Below, in pieces: positions 1 to 10,550 of a stretch of 64,000 nucleotides of DNA. The DNA comes from Pieris napi (Eukaryota; Arthropoda; Insecta; Lepidoptera; Pieridae), in contig NC_062256.1 of NCBI RefSeq assembly GCF_905475465.1, forward strand, positions 6,519,662-6,583,661, in the 5' to 3' direction. How positions within the stretch are numbered: the first letter of the stretch is position 1; every line of letters begins with the position of its first letter. The notes under the pieces were generated by a model. That model did not search any database. It worked only from the letters and a program-made list of their open reading frames with translations, and had not been told where the DNA came from. The position numbers and the translations under genes were made by a program.

Positions 1-1181
1 CTATACTTTGTTATATATGGTTGTTTTCGTTAATTTTAGAAGTTTTAGAAAAAAAATAAACAAAAGTTGAATATTTGTTTATAACAAATTGGTAAGTTAA
101 TAAACAATAGAATTGTTGATAAAAAAAAATTTTTTTTCTGTTACTTTATAGAAGACTGTCAATTATGATTTTTAGGAAAAAAAAATTTCTTAACTAATTA
201 TTTAAACAATAGAAAATTAAAAAAAACGATTATAAACAATTAAAAATTGTTATTAAGGAAAAATTTTTTTTTTAAAAATCATAAAAATTTTAATGTAATA
301 AAGTTGTGTTAAAATTTTTTTTAAAAATATTGATTTAATCAATTTGTTTAAAAAAAAATTATCAACAAATGGCGGGAATTTTTTTTTTTGCAAATTAATA
401 AATATCTTGTATTAATAAAAAAACGATTATATGATGATTGAGAAAAAAAAAATTTTTTTTAACATCATTACATGGATTTTTAAGTTTTTGTTTAAGTAAA
501 AAAATTGTTATAAACAAAGTATAAATATTTTTTTAACTTTTATGGCACGATCTTGTTAAGTATGTATGTAAGAAAGGCTCTACGAAGCGAAATATTTTTA
601 CGACCATTATTTAAACTTTTTTTTTCACTTACAATTAAGACGGTCGTTCGAGAAAATTTCGTTAGTTAACAATTATTTAACTTGTTGAAAAATTAACTTT
701 AAGTAAAATTTTCAACGGGAATAAATTAATTATAGTGTTCAGAACACACCATAATTTTTTCAAATTTAAAAAAAAATATTCAATACCTTAAATAAATTAA
801 TTAATGTGCCGTAGTCGCTTTTGACGCCACGCGCGAATCCTAAAAATGTCACCCGCAGACCTATTTTTAGCGTTAAATTAACATTATAAATAATGGAGAT
901 AGAGTTCCGGGAGTCAGGAGTTTTTTGTTGGAAATTTCCTCCTCTTTCAAAATCTTTATTTGAAATTTATTAAATATTAATAGTTTATTAAATATTGGCA
1001 AAAAACTAAATGCCATTATTTTTTCATCTTTAATGGTCTATAACTTTTGCAATTTTTTATGTGCTAATACACGCTTTTAGCACATTTTTCTAGAAGTCAT
1101 TCCGGATCCAATGAGCTATCGCACATAATTTTAGGAGTAGTATCTCTATTTTGTTCCATTTTCAACTTGTCGACTAGACTA
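1..1181. mobile_element. Foldback-type element, copy 1, cut by the window edge
   Basis: From about 455 to 1181 the sequence matches the right arm of the complete foldback element at 21706-23327, ending in the same terminus (GTCGACTAGACTA). About 290-455 matches the reverse complement of that element's loop. Positions 1-290 are AT-rich and have no partner in the second copy, so this copy has a longer or different centre. No protein-coding capacity is visible. The other arm would lie outside the window. Confidence 0.75.
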
Positions 1182-1437
1182 TATAGAATGTAAGCAATGT
1201 ATACCTCAAAATATTATGTATGTAGAATGTTATAATATAATATAATAATAATATAAAATAATATAATATAATGTTACTTAGAGATAACCATTCTAATGGT
1301 TAAACATTGATTAACTTGCTCCAGTTGATTTAGAGTTAGTAGCAATCATACGAAAAATTGAGAGTTTTGTAAATAAAGATCTGTTTATTTATTTATTGTT
1401 GTACATGACTTATAAACGACTTATAAAATATTATATA
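1182..1437. other. AT-rich spacer with a TAATA-rich simple stretch
   Basis: Short TAATA/AATAT runs occupy about 1230-1272. The rest is unassigned. Confidence 0.4.
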
Positions 1438-1650
1438 CAAGCTGGCTGTGCTTCGTTTCGCCTTAATATGATTTGCTTAGCCTACCTTTTTAGTAGTTAC
1501 ATACTAAAATATGGAACATTTTGCTATGCTAGGTCTCTATGGGATAGCATAGCGTTCGCGTTCACAATCACAGGTAAAAATTTATGGATGATTATGTATA
1601 GATGGTTTTTAGGGCATTTTTATAATTTTTCTTCATAAAAACCTTCGTTT
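1438..1650 (-). mobile_element. Helitron fragment, degenerate
   Basis: The stretch starts with GCTGGCTGTGCTTCG, followed by a 'CTTAGCCTACCTTTTTAGTA' motif and then ACATTTTGCTAT. The same series occurs in the better-preserved minus-strand Helitron at 43532-43887. The far end is lost. 1651-1885 beyond it is unassigned. Confidence 0.45.
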
Positions 1651-1885
1651 GAGTTCAAAGAATAGATAAAAACAAAACTTGAATAGTTGGCTGGACTAAA
1701 TCTTCGAGTTCTGCACTTTGCAACATATTTTGCCATTTATATTTATTTAAATAGATAAGCTACTACTATTACATTATGTACTTGCCATTAATAAACGATA
1801 ATAGTGTCTTTGGTACTCATGTAAAGTTTTTTCCACCAGCTAAGACAGAGTCACAACTAATAATAATAATAATTTATGTATTTTT

Positions 1886-2108
1886 TAGTTATCTTACAGC
1901 TACACACTTAGACAATATAGAAAGCCAAAACAGATTACATACATTAACAATTGAAACAGAAAACATAAGTAAGTACAATATATTAAAAAAAATTAAAAAA
2001 CTGAAATGTTATCATTAAACAAACGATAAACGATTCAAAGAAAAAACTAGAGTGTTACTGCTTAAACAAAATCACAGTCTTCCCGCCTCTTCAAATATCT
2101 ACCACACA
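1886..2108 (-). pseudogene. LINE 3' end, family with 'FHLTKEE' C-terminus (copy 1)
   Basis: Read on the minus strand, 2085-2108 ends an open frame with F-E-E-A-G-R-L-stop, matching the FKEAGIL end of the copy at 37067. The 3' untranslated part (CTTAGACAATATAGAAAGCC on the plus strand) matches 44815-45060. This is a 5'-truncated, dead retrotransposon tail. The clade is uncertain, probably Jockey/CR1-like. Confidence 0.6.
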
Positions 2109-2487
2109 CGCTCAATAATAAAAACCGTTTATTTTTGACACATTGAAATACATTTATATTTCAATCATCTCATTAATTCTCGTATTATATATATGACCTT
2201 ATTTGGCAAAGGCCTCCTTCTAATCCTGTAATTTCTGCCAAAGTGGCACAGTGCAGTCACAACATACATATTTAAAAAAAAAAATACATTAATGAAAGAA
2301 TAACTTTCACTTCATGTTTAAGAACATTCAAAAGAAACTGACGTGAAGCGGTTTTAAACTGGCGAGTCATCATTTAAGTATTGACCTCTGAACTAAAGAG
2401 GTCATTATACAACTTGCACTTCATATGACTTCGTCTGTTGAATGCTTTAAAATGTTTAAGGTCCACATTCTAATTCGTATCTCAAGT
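2109..2487. other. No feature seen
   Basis: Unassigned AT-rich sequence with no long open frame and no partner that I found in the window. Confidence 0.3.
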
Positions 2488-2820
2488 CACTGTCAAATAT
2501 GCTGTCAAATGAGCGCTGTCAAATGTCAAACTTCATACAAAAAAGTTTTAGGGGACTATCTAAACCTACGATTTTGAGAAATTCACACATTTGTCATACG
2601 GGAACCACACTAAGCACTAAGTTTCGATTAATACTCACTCTCAGTGTGTCTCTGAGTGGTTTATAATTAGTTAGTAAACGTCTAAGTTCAACAAATACCA
2701 CAAAAGCTCAAAAAATACTGCGCTGCTAATTATAATTAAAATATTACGTCGTTGTGTGAGGGTATTTTTCTCTCATGTTTATCAAAAACAGTTCAGCGCA
2801 ATTATAATGTAGTATGCACA
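2488..2820 (+). repeat. Dispersed 330-bp module, copy 1
   Basis: This is a direct repeat of 7098-7415. Both begin AATATGCTGTCAAATGAGCG and end near CAGCGCAATTATAATGTA, with small indels and substitutions. There is no coding potential and no obvious terminal inverted repeat. It is probably a non-autonomous mobile element of unknown class. Confidence 0.6.
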
Positions 2821-3007
2821 CGTGCACAATTCAATACGTGACTAGTGTCTTATTGGGCATCAAAGTAAAGCTGCCGTTGGTATTTCGTAATAGAGAAATA
2901 TTTGTATTAAAAGAGCGAGAAACAAATAATATTTTAAAATGGAGTATATATTTAAAAAATAATAAATATCTACTTTAAAGAGAAAAGTCAAAAATATAAG
3001 TATTTTC

Positions 3008-3127
3008 TCCAACTTTGATTTTGTTCCCTTTAGAGTAGGGCCTTGGGATTTTAGTGTACAGGCGCTAATTAGAGATTTAAGTTGGGCCCTGGTAGATAGT
3101 ACCGGTGACCCCAGAGCTATCTTCGTT
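3008..3127 (+). pseudogene. LINE polyprotein C-terminal shred (SNFDFVPF type)
   Basis: The plus strand translates as SNFDFVPF and, further on, STGDPRA. The same two motifs occur at 50302-50455 (SNFDFVLFGVETLE, STGDPRAGAF, KRISIALQRGNA). They belong to the C-terminus of an arthropod non-LTR retrotransposon polyprotein. The frame is broken. Confidence 0.55.
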
Positions 3128-3139
3128 CCACTATTATTT

Positions 3140-3400
3140 GGCGACTCATTGGTCTAGTGGTTAGTACCCCTGACTGCGAATCCATGGGTCCCGGGTTCGA
3201 TCCCCGGCTGAGACGAACATCGATGTGATGAGCATTTGGTGTTGTGCTTAGGTCTTGGGTGTTTAAATATGTATTTATATATCTATCTTTCTATAATTTG
3301 TATGTATATCCGTTGCCTAGTACCCATAACACAAGCTTCACCAGCTTAGCAATTAGCATGGGACTAGCTCAATTGGTGTGAATTGTCTTAAAAAAAAAAT
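3140..3400 (+). mobile_element. tRNA-derived SINE, family 1, full-length copy
   Basis: The head carries an A box (TGGTCTAGTGGTTAGTAC) and a B box (GGGTTCGATCC), as in a tRNA with its internal RNA polymerase III promoter. A unique body of about 190 bp follows, ending GTGTGAATTGTCTT and an A-run. Two further copies lie at 34345 and 38752. It is not a tRNA gene, because the acceptor ends do not pair. Confidence 0.85.
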
Positions 3401-4274
3401 CTATATAAGGACGGAATTTATAAGGAAATTAAAGCTTTAAAGGAACACTGCCACAAACCATACTTCATAAATTTGTTTTAATTTTCTATTTATTCAATTA
3501 ATTTTATTACTTAAGAAATTAATTCAATTATAACGTTGTATATATATATAATATACGCATATCTTGAAACGTTTGGATGCTGTCCATGCCTCACTATAGG
3601 AGTTTTTTTGGTTTGTTTCCTACTAACATAGCAACTACCGACTAAATAACTAGCAAAGACCGAATTACTAACTCTAACTAAAACAATGCATATACATAAT
3701 AGATATATAGTAGTAGTATAATAATAAGTTATTATTTTTATCAGAAACACTAATTATATATTTATTCTAATTTATGCTTCTACTTTTTGCGGTTAAGATA
3801 TAGTAAATCTTCGTAAATATGCTGTACGCTGTTAGGAAGTATTTTCAATTAATTTACTTGTATTTCTTTATTTATTAAAGTATACATAATATGCATATAT
3901 TTAAAGCCGTGTTTAGCCTTAAAATCGTAGAATTGTGCATGGAAAACACAGTTTCATTCGTAGCAATTATTAGCTTATAAAACCCGCGTTCATCAAACGA
4001 ATTCGAATATGAATTTACTTATTTTTATAACGGTGTCTATAAAGTGAAAAATAGCTTATGCCGAGACTGTATTGTAACATAGTCAAAAGCATTAGTCAAT
4101 CTTATACGTAAATACCCAATTAATACCAATGACATTAATAAAAATCCTCATATTAATTCAAAAAGCGAGTAAACCTGCAGATACTAATCTGTGGAGCAAT
4201 GAATGCTTGCTTCCTCCATACATTTTAAATACCGGTCTTCATTATAATATGAATTAAATATTATAACGCAATAT
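3401..4274. other. AT-rich spacer, nothing recognised
   Basis: There are only short open frames. A 79-residue minus frame (3511-3750) is hydrophobic and low-complexity, with no support as a gene. Confidence 0.3.
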
Positions 4275-4640
4275 ATACTCAAACTCAAAATAACTTTATT
4301 TATATAGGTAAACAAGTACACTTATGAACATCAGAATTTTTTTTAAATTAATGCTAAATTTACAATCTGTTATTAGTTAATATACTGAATATTTAGTTTG
4401 AATTTGCTACTTCTTTGATAATTAACTTAAGCACTAAGTCTTGAATAATGTATGGTATAAAATTGGCGTAGAGTTGCCAGTTCTTCTCCCTTCCACGTCT
4501 GTGATTAAAGAACTGGCAGTGATTAATCAGTAAGTTTTAAATAATGTATGGTATAAAGTGGGCGGAGGATTTCCTGCCAGTTCTTCTCTAAGCCATGCCC
4601 GTATTTACGTTCATAAGTGTACATTTTGTAGCCTGTGTAA
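4275..4640. repeat. LINE-tail fragments, 'CHVEHGVMAAAP' family, with a 95-bp tandem duplication
   Basis: 4275-4400 resembles the minus-oriented 3' end seen at 56765-56840 (ACTTATGAAC motif). At 4436-4498 and 4531-4597 the same sequence (AATAATGTATGGTATAAA, then TTGCCAGTTCTTCTC or CTGCCAGTTCTTCTC) occurs twice in direct orientation with a 95-bp period. It matches the CCAGTTCTTCTC region of the copy at 59588-59965. Confidence 0.5.
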
Positions 4641-4682
4641 ATAATTATGTATGTATTTTGTTTAATGATGTTTTGTCCAGTC

Positions 4683-5055
4683 GTTTCTCTTCTACCGCAT
4701 TTACCATGGAGAGTGTTCAGAGGAGTTGTTCGGTATAATACCTGCAGCTGAGTTTCATCATCGGACGTCAAGGCAAAATACAAAATACCATCCGTATCAC
4801 CTCGACGTCCGTCGTTCCACAACTGAGCGTTTTCTAAGGCAGTTTTTGCCGCGCACCACCACTATGTAGAACCAGCTGCCCACTGAAGTATTTCCGAAAC
4901 AATTCGACTTAGGGTCCTTCAAGAAAAGAGCGTACAAATTCATGAAAGGCCGGCAACGCACTTGCGAGCCTTCTGGCAGTGTGAGTGTCCATGCGGCGGT
5001 ATCACTTAACATCAGATGAGCCTCCTGCCCGTTTGCCTCCTATTACATAAAAAAA
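4683..5055 (+). pseudogene. CR1/Jockey-like LINE reverse transcriptase C-terminus (copy 1)
   Basis: This matches the better copy at 39345-39770 almost from end to end, including the segment encoding HxECSEELFG, the STTERF region and the 'RAYQFLK-RQRT' end. It then runs into the untranslated tail with CATCAGATGAGCCTCCTGCC and an A-run. The frame is broken by indels. It is 5'-truncated, as is usual for these insertions. Confidence 0.7.
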
Positions 5056-5113
5056 CGTAATCAAATACTAAGAGTGACTTTTAAGTGTATAATAAAAATG
5101 ACATAATGGTCTA

Positions 5114-6948
5114 AGATCCCGCTGCAGGATTGGTGCGCTCATCGACTATTTGTTTAAAACCAAATTTTTATGTTTATTTATAATTAAGAGAATACATATG
5201 TACTAGGGTGCCTATCAAAATTTGGCCGCAATTATTTTTAATTAAATTATTTTTAATTGATTTTTGGTAAAAAATTTCGTTCATTTATTATTTAAATAAA
5301 ATAACGTCTACATCACGGTAATTAATATGAAGATTCTAAAAAATCACGGGTGCCGTTGCGCATCTGGCCGCACCTCTTTGCAGCCAGGTGTAAACAGGTA
5401 TGATTTCGATAAATTTATACGTTTATAACCTATTTTTATGAATTATATGTCAAATTGAAGCTAATTTTTTTCTATTAATTATCATATAAAGTTGCTTAGT
5501 TAAATCTGGCCGCAAATAAGGGCTACTGGCTGTTAAAGATAATAAATATTTAAGGTAGAGTGAAAGAGAGTTAGCGCGTAACATCATTTGTCAGACGAGG
5601 ACAGCGATTGTCGGCTAAGCGACGCGCTTTTAAGCCATTGCGCATGCGTCGAATGTCAGTGTTCTCAAACTGAATACAGTAGAAGCTCGTTAAGTCGAAC
5701 CTCGATAAGTCAAAAACCTCCAAATCTCGAAAAAATGTTTTGTTCCCTTCCCTTAAAACACCAAAACCTCCATTACTTGAAATCTTGACCCTCTGTTAAT
5801 CGAAATAATCACCGAGTCCCTACAAGCCATTTTGGTACATATTTTTTGGCGTCTCCCTTGATGTTCGACTTATAGAGGTTCTACTGATGATAGATGCAAC
5901 ATTTTTATTCTAACATAAAAAACCACGCTGTTTTGGAGTTCGTAATAAACAACGTTTTATATTTACATTGTTATTTTATTTGTGCATCTAAAAATTATTA
6001 TATTAATTAATGTAAAATAAAATTGATAAAGATGAAGTCGTGTTTTTTGTGTAACGAAAAAAGCAATGTACTCGACTTTAATAATGTATCATTCCAAAAG
6101 TGCTCGCTAATGTTATTGTTTCGTCGTAAAAAAAAATATAAACTTCAAAATTTATTATCATTTTAAAAAACCATTTAATATCATTAATATCTAATAGAGA
6201 TATAATATTTAAGTTTGAATCATTCAAATAATTTGTAATTGGATTATTGCTTCATCAAAATGTTCAACAAATTGCTAACTAGACCGTCGACATTATATCA
6301 AATCAATATTAATTTTTTGTTGCAATTTTTAAATTTGTCATTTTGAAAAAAATTACATATTTTTTATAAGTCGTCTCTATTACTCCCCGGTGGTTGAGAA
6401 CACTAAAGTTCGACGCATGCGCAATGGCTTAAAAGCGCGTCGCTTAGCCGACAATCGCTGTCCTCGTCTGACAAATGATGTTACGCGCTAACTCTCTTTC
6501 ACTCTACCTTAAATATTTATTATCTTTAACAGCCAGTAGCCCTTATTTGCGGCCAGATTTAACTAAGCAACTTTATATGATAATTAATAGAAAAAAATTA
6601 GCTTCAATTTGACATATAATTCATAAAAATAGGTTATAAACGTATAAATTTATCGAAATCATACCTGTTTACACCTGGCTGCAAAGAGGTGCGGCCAGAT
6701 GCGCAACGGCACCCGTGATTTTTTAGAATCTTCATATTAATTACCGTGATGTAGACGTTATTTTATTTAAATAATAAATGAACGAAATTTTTTACCAAAA
6801 ATCAATTAAAAATAATTTAATTAAAAATAATTGCGGCCAAATTTTGATAGGCACCCTAGTACATATGTATTCTCTTAATTATAAATAAACATAAAAATTT
6901 GGTTTTAAACAAATAGTCGATGAGCGCACCAATCCTGCAGCGGGATCT
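5114..6948. mobile_element. Long palindromic (foldback) element with near-perfect arms
   Basis: The left arm 5114-5669 and the right arm 6392-6948 are reverse complements. I see no mismatch over about the outer 540 bp, only small differences next to the loop. The ends read AGATCCCGCTGCAGG. The 0.72-kb loop is AT-rich and contains a nested MITE. No protein is encoded. No target duplication is evident (flanks GGTCTA and CGTACT). It could equally be a recent inverted duplication rather than a mobile element. Confidence 0.8.
5677..5886. mobile_element. Tigger/pogo-like MITE nested in the palindrome loop
   Basis: The left end CAGTAGAAGCTCGTTAAGTC and the right end (reverse complement CAGTAGAACCTCTATAAGTC) form imperfect terminal inverted repeats of the CAGTAGAxCCTC type known from Tigger/pogo elements. 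It is 210 bp with no transposase, and is preceded by TA. The target duplication on the right has decayed. Confidence 0.6.
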
Positions 6949-7043
6949 CGTACTATAAAACATGGACTAAAAGGCCCGTTTCCATGGGAACAGACACGAG
7001 TCAATAGTCTACGAGTGAAGCCAAATGCGCTTAAAACTAAACG

Positions 7044-7476
7044 GTATTAAATTCGTCTTTCCACATTTCTGTATAAGTTTTTCATAAAAGGCTCCGTTAA
7101 AATATGCTGTCAAATGAGCGCTGTCAAATGTCAAACTTCATACAAAAAAGTTTAAGGGGACTTAGTATCATAGACCTACGATTTTGTCACACATTTGTGA
7201 TACGGGGACCACACTAAGCACTAAGTTTCGTTTAATACTCACTCTCATTGGGTCTCAGAGTGGTTTATTAATAGTTAGTAAACGTCTAAGTTCAACAAAT
7301 ACCACAAAATCGCAAAAAATACTGCGCTGCTAATAGTAATTAAAATATTACGTCGTTGTGTGAGGGTATTTTTCTCTCGTGTTTATCAAAAACAGTTCAG
7401 CGCAATTATAATGTATTAAATTTGTCTTTCCACATTTCTGTATAAGTTTTTTCATAAAAGGCTCCGTTAAAATATG
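7044..7476. repeat. 306-bp module (copy 2) framed by 63-bp direct repeats
   Basis: 7044-7106 and 7413-7476 are near-identical direct repeats (GTATTAAATTxGTCTTTCC to CCGTTAAAATATG). Between them lies the module also present at 2488-2820. 7477-7780 beyond is unassigned unique sequence. Confidence 0.75.
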
Positions 7477-7780
7477 TCGTTGGAAAACATGTTCTGCAGC
7501 GTTCTGCCTGGTTCTAATAACATTCCGGGACGATATTTCACGCACTCGATAGCAGCGTACATCACTTAACCCGACACCGCGCAACACGGGCGATTTATTG
7601 CTTACAACTTGTTGTGATAAAACGTAGACAATGGGCTATCGGATCGCGGCGATCGGCGGCTACACGTGTATGCTTTTAGCTCTAGACTTCACATGACACC
7701 CAATTAGGGTGGCTCTCGACTTTCATATATCAACATTATTACGCAACTTAACTTAACTTTAGCTTTTTTTTTAACTTTTT

Positions 7781-7943
7781 CGACTTAGGGTCCTTCAAGA
7801 AAAGAGCTTACCGATTCTTGAAAGGCTGGCAACGCACTCGCGAGCCCTCTGGCATTGAGAGTGTCCATGGGCGGCGGTATCACTTAACATCAGGTGAGCC
7901 TCCTGCCCGTTTGCCCCCTGTTCTATAAAAAAAAAAAAAAAAA
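7781..7943 (+). repeat. CR1/Jockey-like LINE 3' tail (copy 2)
   Basis: It begins CGACTTAGGGTCCTTCAAGA, continues with the 'GGCAACGCACTCGCGAGCCC' region and the CACTTAACATCAGGTGAGCC tail, and ends in a run of A. It is a 5'-truncated insertion of the family best seen at 39345. Confidence 0.75.
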
Positions 7944-8382
7944 AAACACACACCCGAGGTAACGGAATTCGGGACAATTAAGGATAAGATTACGGAACAA
8001 AAAGGAAAGTGACACGGAGTGAATTTAAAAGACCATTAATGCCAGTAATGGAGATGTAAAAGTCTTAAGTCTTACGTTTAACTTGGGATTTTATTATCTT
8101 AAATCTCGGAACAAAACAGTTCTTTTGATTTTGAAGCACAATTTAGAGGGCAATGAAATAATTAATTCAATTTAATTGTAAAGCGTTTCGTAAGTGACAA
8201 AAACTTAATAGGCGGCACTTGTCAGGTCGAGTGGAGGGTGAGGGTTAATTGTATGAAAAAAATCATGAGTGCTATAAAACTCGCATTTTGACATAAAAGG
8301 TGAAGTTGAAATAATAAAACGGGGTGTAAGTCTCCCCCGGGCTGCGGTGAGATATCGACGATGTCATTAAAAGACACGCGCG
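7944..8382. other. Unassigned sequence before the satellite
   Basis: No open frame of note, and no repeat partner found in the window. Confidence 0.3.
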
Positions 8383-10174
8383 CTACCTTCATTTTTCACA
8401 CATCGCTAGATACGCCCAGAAATCTACGTCATATTTGTCATATACAGGGTGTCTCAAAAGGTTCATATTTAGTTGATCGATTTTAAAAAAGTAAGTCGTG
8501 TATCAAAAAAGTGTTTAATAACTATTAAAGTACACATAAAAACAATACCGTCCAAATGTAGACATTGTCTACCTTCATTTTTCACACATCGCTAGATACG
8601 CCCAGAAATCTACGTCATATTTGTCATATACAGGGTGTCTCAAAAGGTTCATATTTAGTTGATCGATTTTAAAAAAGTAAGTCGTGTATCAAAAAAGTGT
8701 TTAATAACTATTAAAGTACACATAAAAACAATACCGTCCAAATGTAGACATTGTCTACCTTCATTTTTCACACATCGCTAGATACGCCCAGAAATCTACG
8801 TCATATTCGTTATATATAGGGTGTCTCAAAAGGGTGTTCATATTTAGTTGATCGATTTAAAAAAAAGTAACTCGTGTATCAAATAGTGTTTATTAATTAT
8901 TAAAGTCCACATTTTGGGAATTTATTTCTTAAAAATAATACCGTCCAAACGTAGACAGCGTCTACCTCCATTTTTCACACATCGCTAGATACGCCCAGAA
9001 ATCTACGTCATATTCGTCATATATAGGGTGTCTCAAAAGGGTGTTCATATTTAGTTGATCGATTTAAAAAAAGTAATTCGTGTATCAAATAGTGTTTATT
9101 AATTATTACAGTACACATTTTGGGAATTTATTTCTTAAAAATAATACCGTCCAAATGTAGACAGTGTCTACCTCCATTTTTCACACATCGCTAGATACGC
9201 CGAGAAATCTACGTCATATTCGTCATATACAGGGTGTCTAAAAAGGTTCATATTCAGTTGATCGATTTAAAAAAAAGGAAGTTCATCAAAAAATTGTTTA
9301 TGTGTAAAGTACACATTTTGGGAATTTATTTCTTAAAAATAATACCGTCCAAACGTAGACATTGTCTACCTCCATTTTTCACACATCGCTAGATACGCCC
9401 AGAAATCTACGTCATATTCGTTATATACAGGGTGTCTCAAAAGGTTCATAATTAGTTGATCGATTTAAAAAAAGTAAGTCGTGTATCAAAAAAGTGTTTA
9501 TTAATTATCAAAGTACCTACACATTTAGGGAATTTATTTCTTAAAAATAATACCGTCCAAATGTAGACATTGTCTACCTTCATTTTTCACACATCGCTAG
9601 ATACGCCCAGAAATCTACGTCATATTCGTTATATACAGGATGTCTCAAAAGGTGCATATTTAGTTGATCGATTATAAAAAGTAACTCGTGTATCAAAAAA
9701 GTATTTATTAACTATTGAAGTACACATTTTAGGAATTTATTTCTTAAAAATAATACCGTCCAAACGTAGACATTGTCTACCTCCATTTTTCACAGATCGC
9801 TAGATACGCCCAGAAATCTACGTCATATTCGTCATATAGAGGGTGTCTCAAAAGGTTCATATTTAGTTGATCGATTAAATAAAGTAACGTAATCAAAAAA
9901 TTGTTTATGTGTAAAGTACACATTTTGGGAATTTATTTCTTAAAAATAATACCGTCCAAACGTAGACATTGTCTACCTCCATTTTTCACAGATCGCTAGA
10001 TACGCCCAGAAATCTACGTCATATTCATCATATAGAGGGTGTCTCAAAAGGTTCATATTTAGTTGACCGATTTAAAAAAAAGTAAGTTCATCAAAAAATT
10101 GTTTATTCATTATTAAGGGAACACATTTTGGGAATTTATTTCTTATAAATAATACCGTCCAAATGTAGACCCTC
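8383..10174. repeat. Tandem satellite, about nine 185-208 bp units, transposon-derived
   Basis: The motif CGCTAGATACGCCxAGAAAT recurs about nine times between 8403 and 10011. Each unit has the same order: a flank-like part (CTACCTxCATTTTTCACA), CAGGGTGTCTCAAAAGG preceded by TA, GTTGATCGATT, then GGAATTTATTTCTTAAAAAT and ACCGTCCAAAxGTAGAC. On the minus strand the last part encodes LDGIIFKK-stop, the C-terminus of a transposase. The first two units lack about 20 bp present in later ones (the GGGAATTTATTTCTT part). Confidence 0.9.
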
Positions 10175-10550
10175 GCGTTCACGGCACTCATTTAATCGAA
10201 CAATAAAATTACTTAAGACGGCTCGGCAGGTGGACTCAGTGATGGTTGCCATTTCGTGACGGATATTTTCTTTCAATTGCGCCAAAGAAGTCGGCTTATT
10301 GGCGTAGACTTTATATTAAACCATAGGGGTTTAATTTAATTTAATCTTTATTTATTTCTCACAAAAACTTAGCACATAAACAAGTGTCAGTTATTTACTA
10401 TTATACATAAATAATTGTCTTACTTCTGTTTAGGGAAAAAGCTAGTTTGTGTGAGACCGATGCCTTCTAATGGTAAGAGTACCATGGGGTTAAATCAGGA
10501 CTGCGTGGAGGCTTATATGCACCAAGATTTTATGCTTTTTAAGACGCATT
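10136..10550 (-). pseudogene. IS630/Tc1/mariner-superfamily transposase C-terminus, split by a retroposon
   Basis: Reading the minus strand, about 10550-10481 encodes YKPPRSPDLTPW. 10319-10136 encodes KVYANKPTSLAQLKENIRHE, then MATITESTCRAVLSNF, and ends LHLDGIIYKK-stop. These are the 'PPRSPDLTP' and 'VYANKP..LK..I' C-terminal hallmarks of the family. The catalytic N-terminal part is absent, so it is dead. A retroposon (10336-10480) interrupts it inside the LTP-M motif. Its last 12 codons and 3' flank are the seed of the adjoining satellite. Confidence 0.8.
10336..10480 (-). mobile_element. Short 5'-truncated retroposon inserted in the transposase
   Basis: On the minus strand it ends GTGAGAAATAAATAAAG plus a TTAAAT-rich tail. 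It is flanked by imperfect 16-bp direct repeats (10320-10335 and 10481-10496, ACCATxGGGGTTxAA) that restore the transposase reading when collapsed. It is the 3' end of a LINE or SINE. Confidence 0.7.

Noticed and set aside
3140..3215. Possible tRNA gene (clear A and B boxes)
   Set aside because: The ends do not form an acceptor stem and the sequence continues into a repeated body with an A-tail, so it is a SINE. The same applies to 12806-12870, 34345, 46877-47148 and 29870.
5588..5788. 66-codon frame in the palindrome
   Set aside because: It crosses the arm/loop border and the MITE end, with no domain.
8383..10174. CRISPR-like regular repeats
   Set aside because: Units of about 190 bp without unique spacers in a eukaryotic genome, explained as a transposon-derived satellite.
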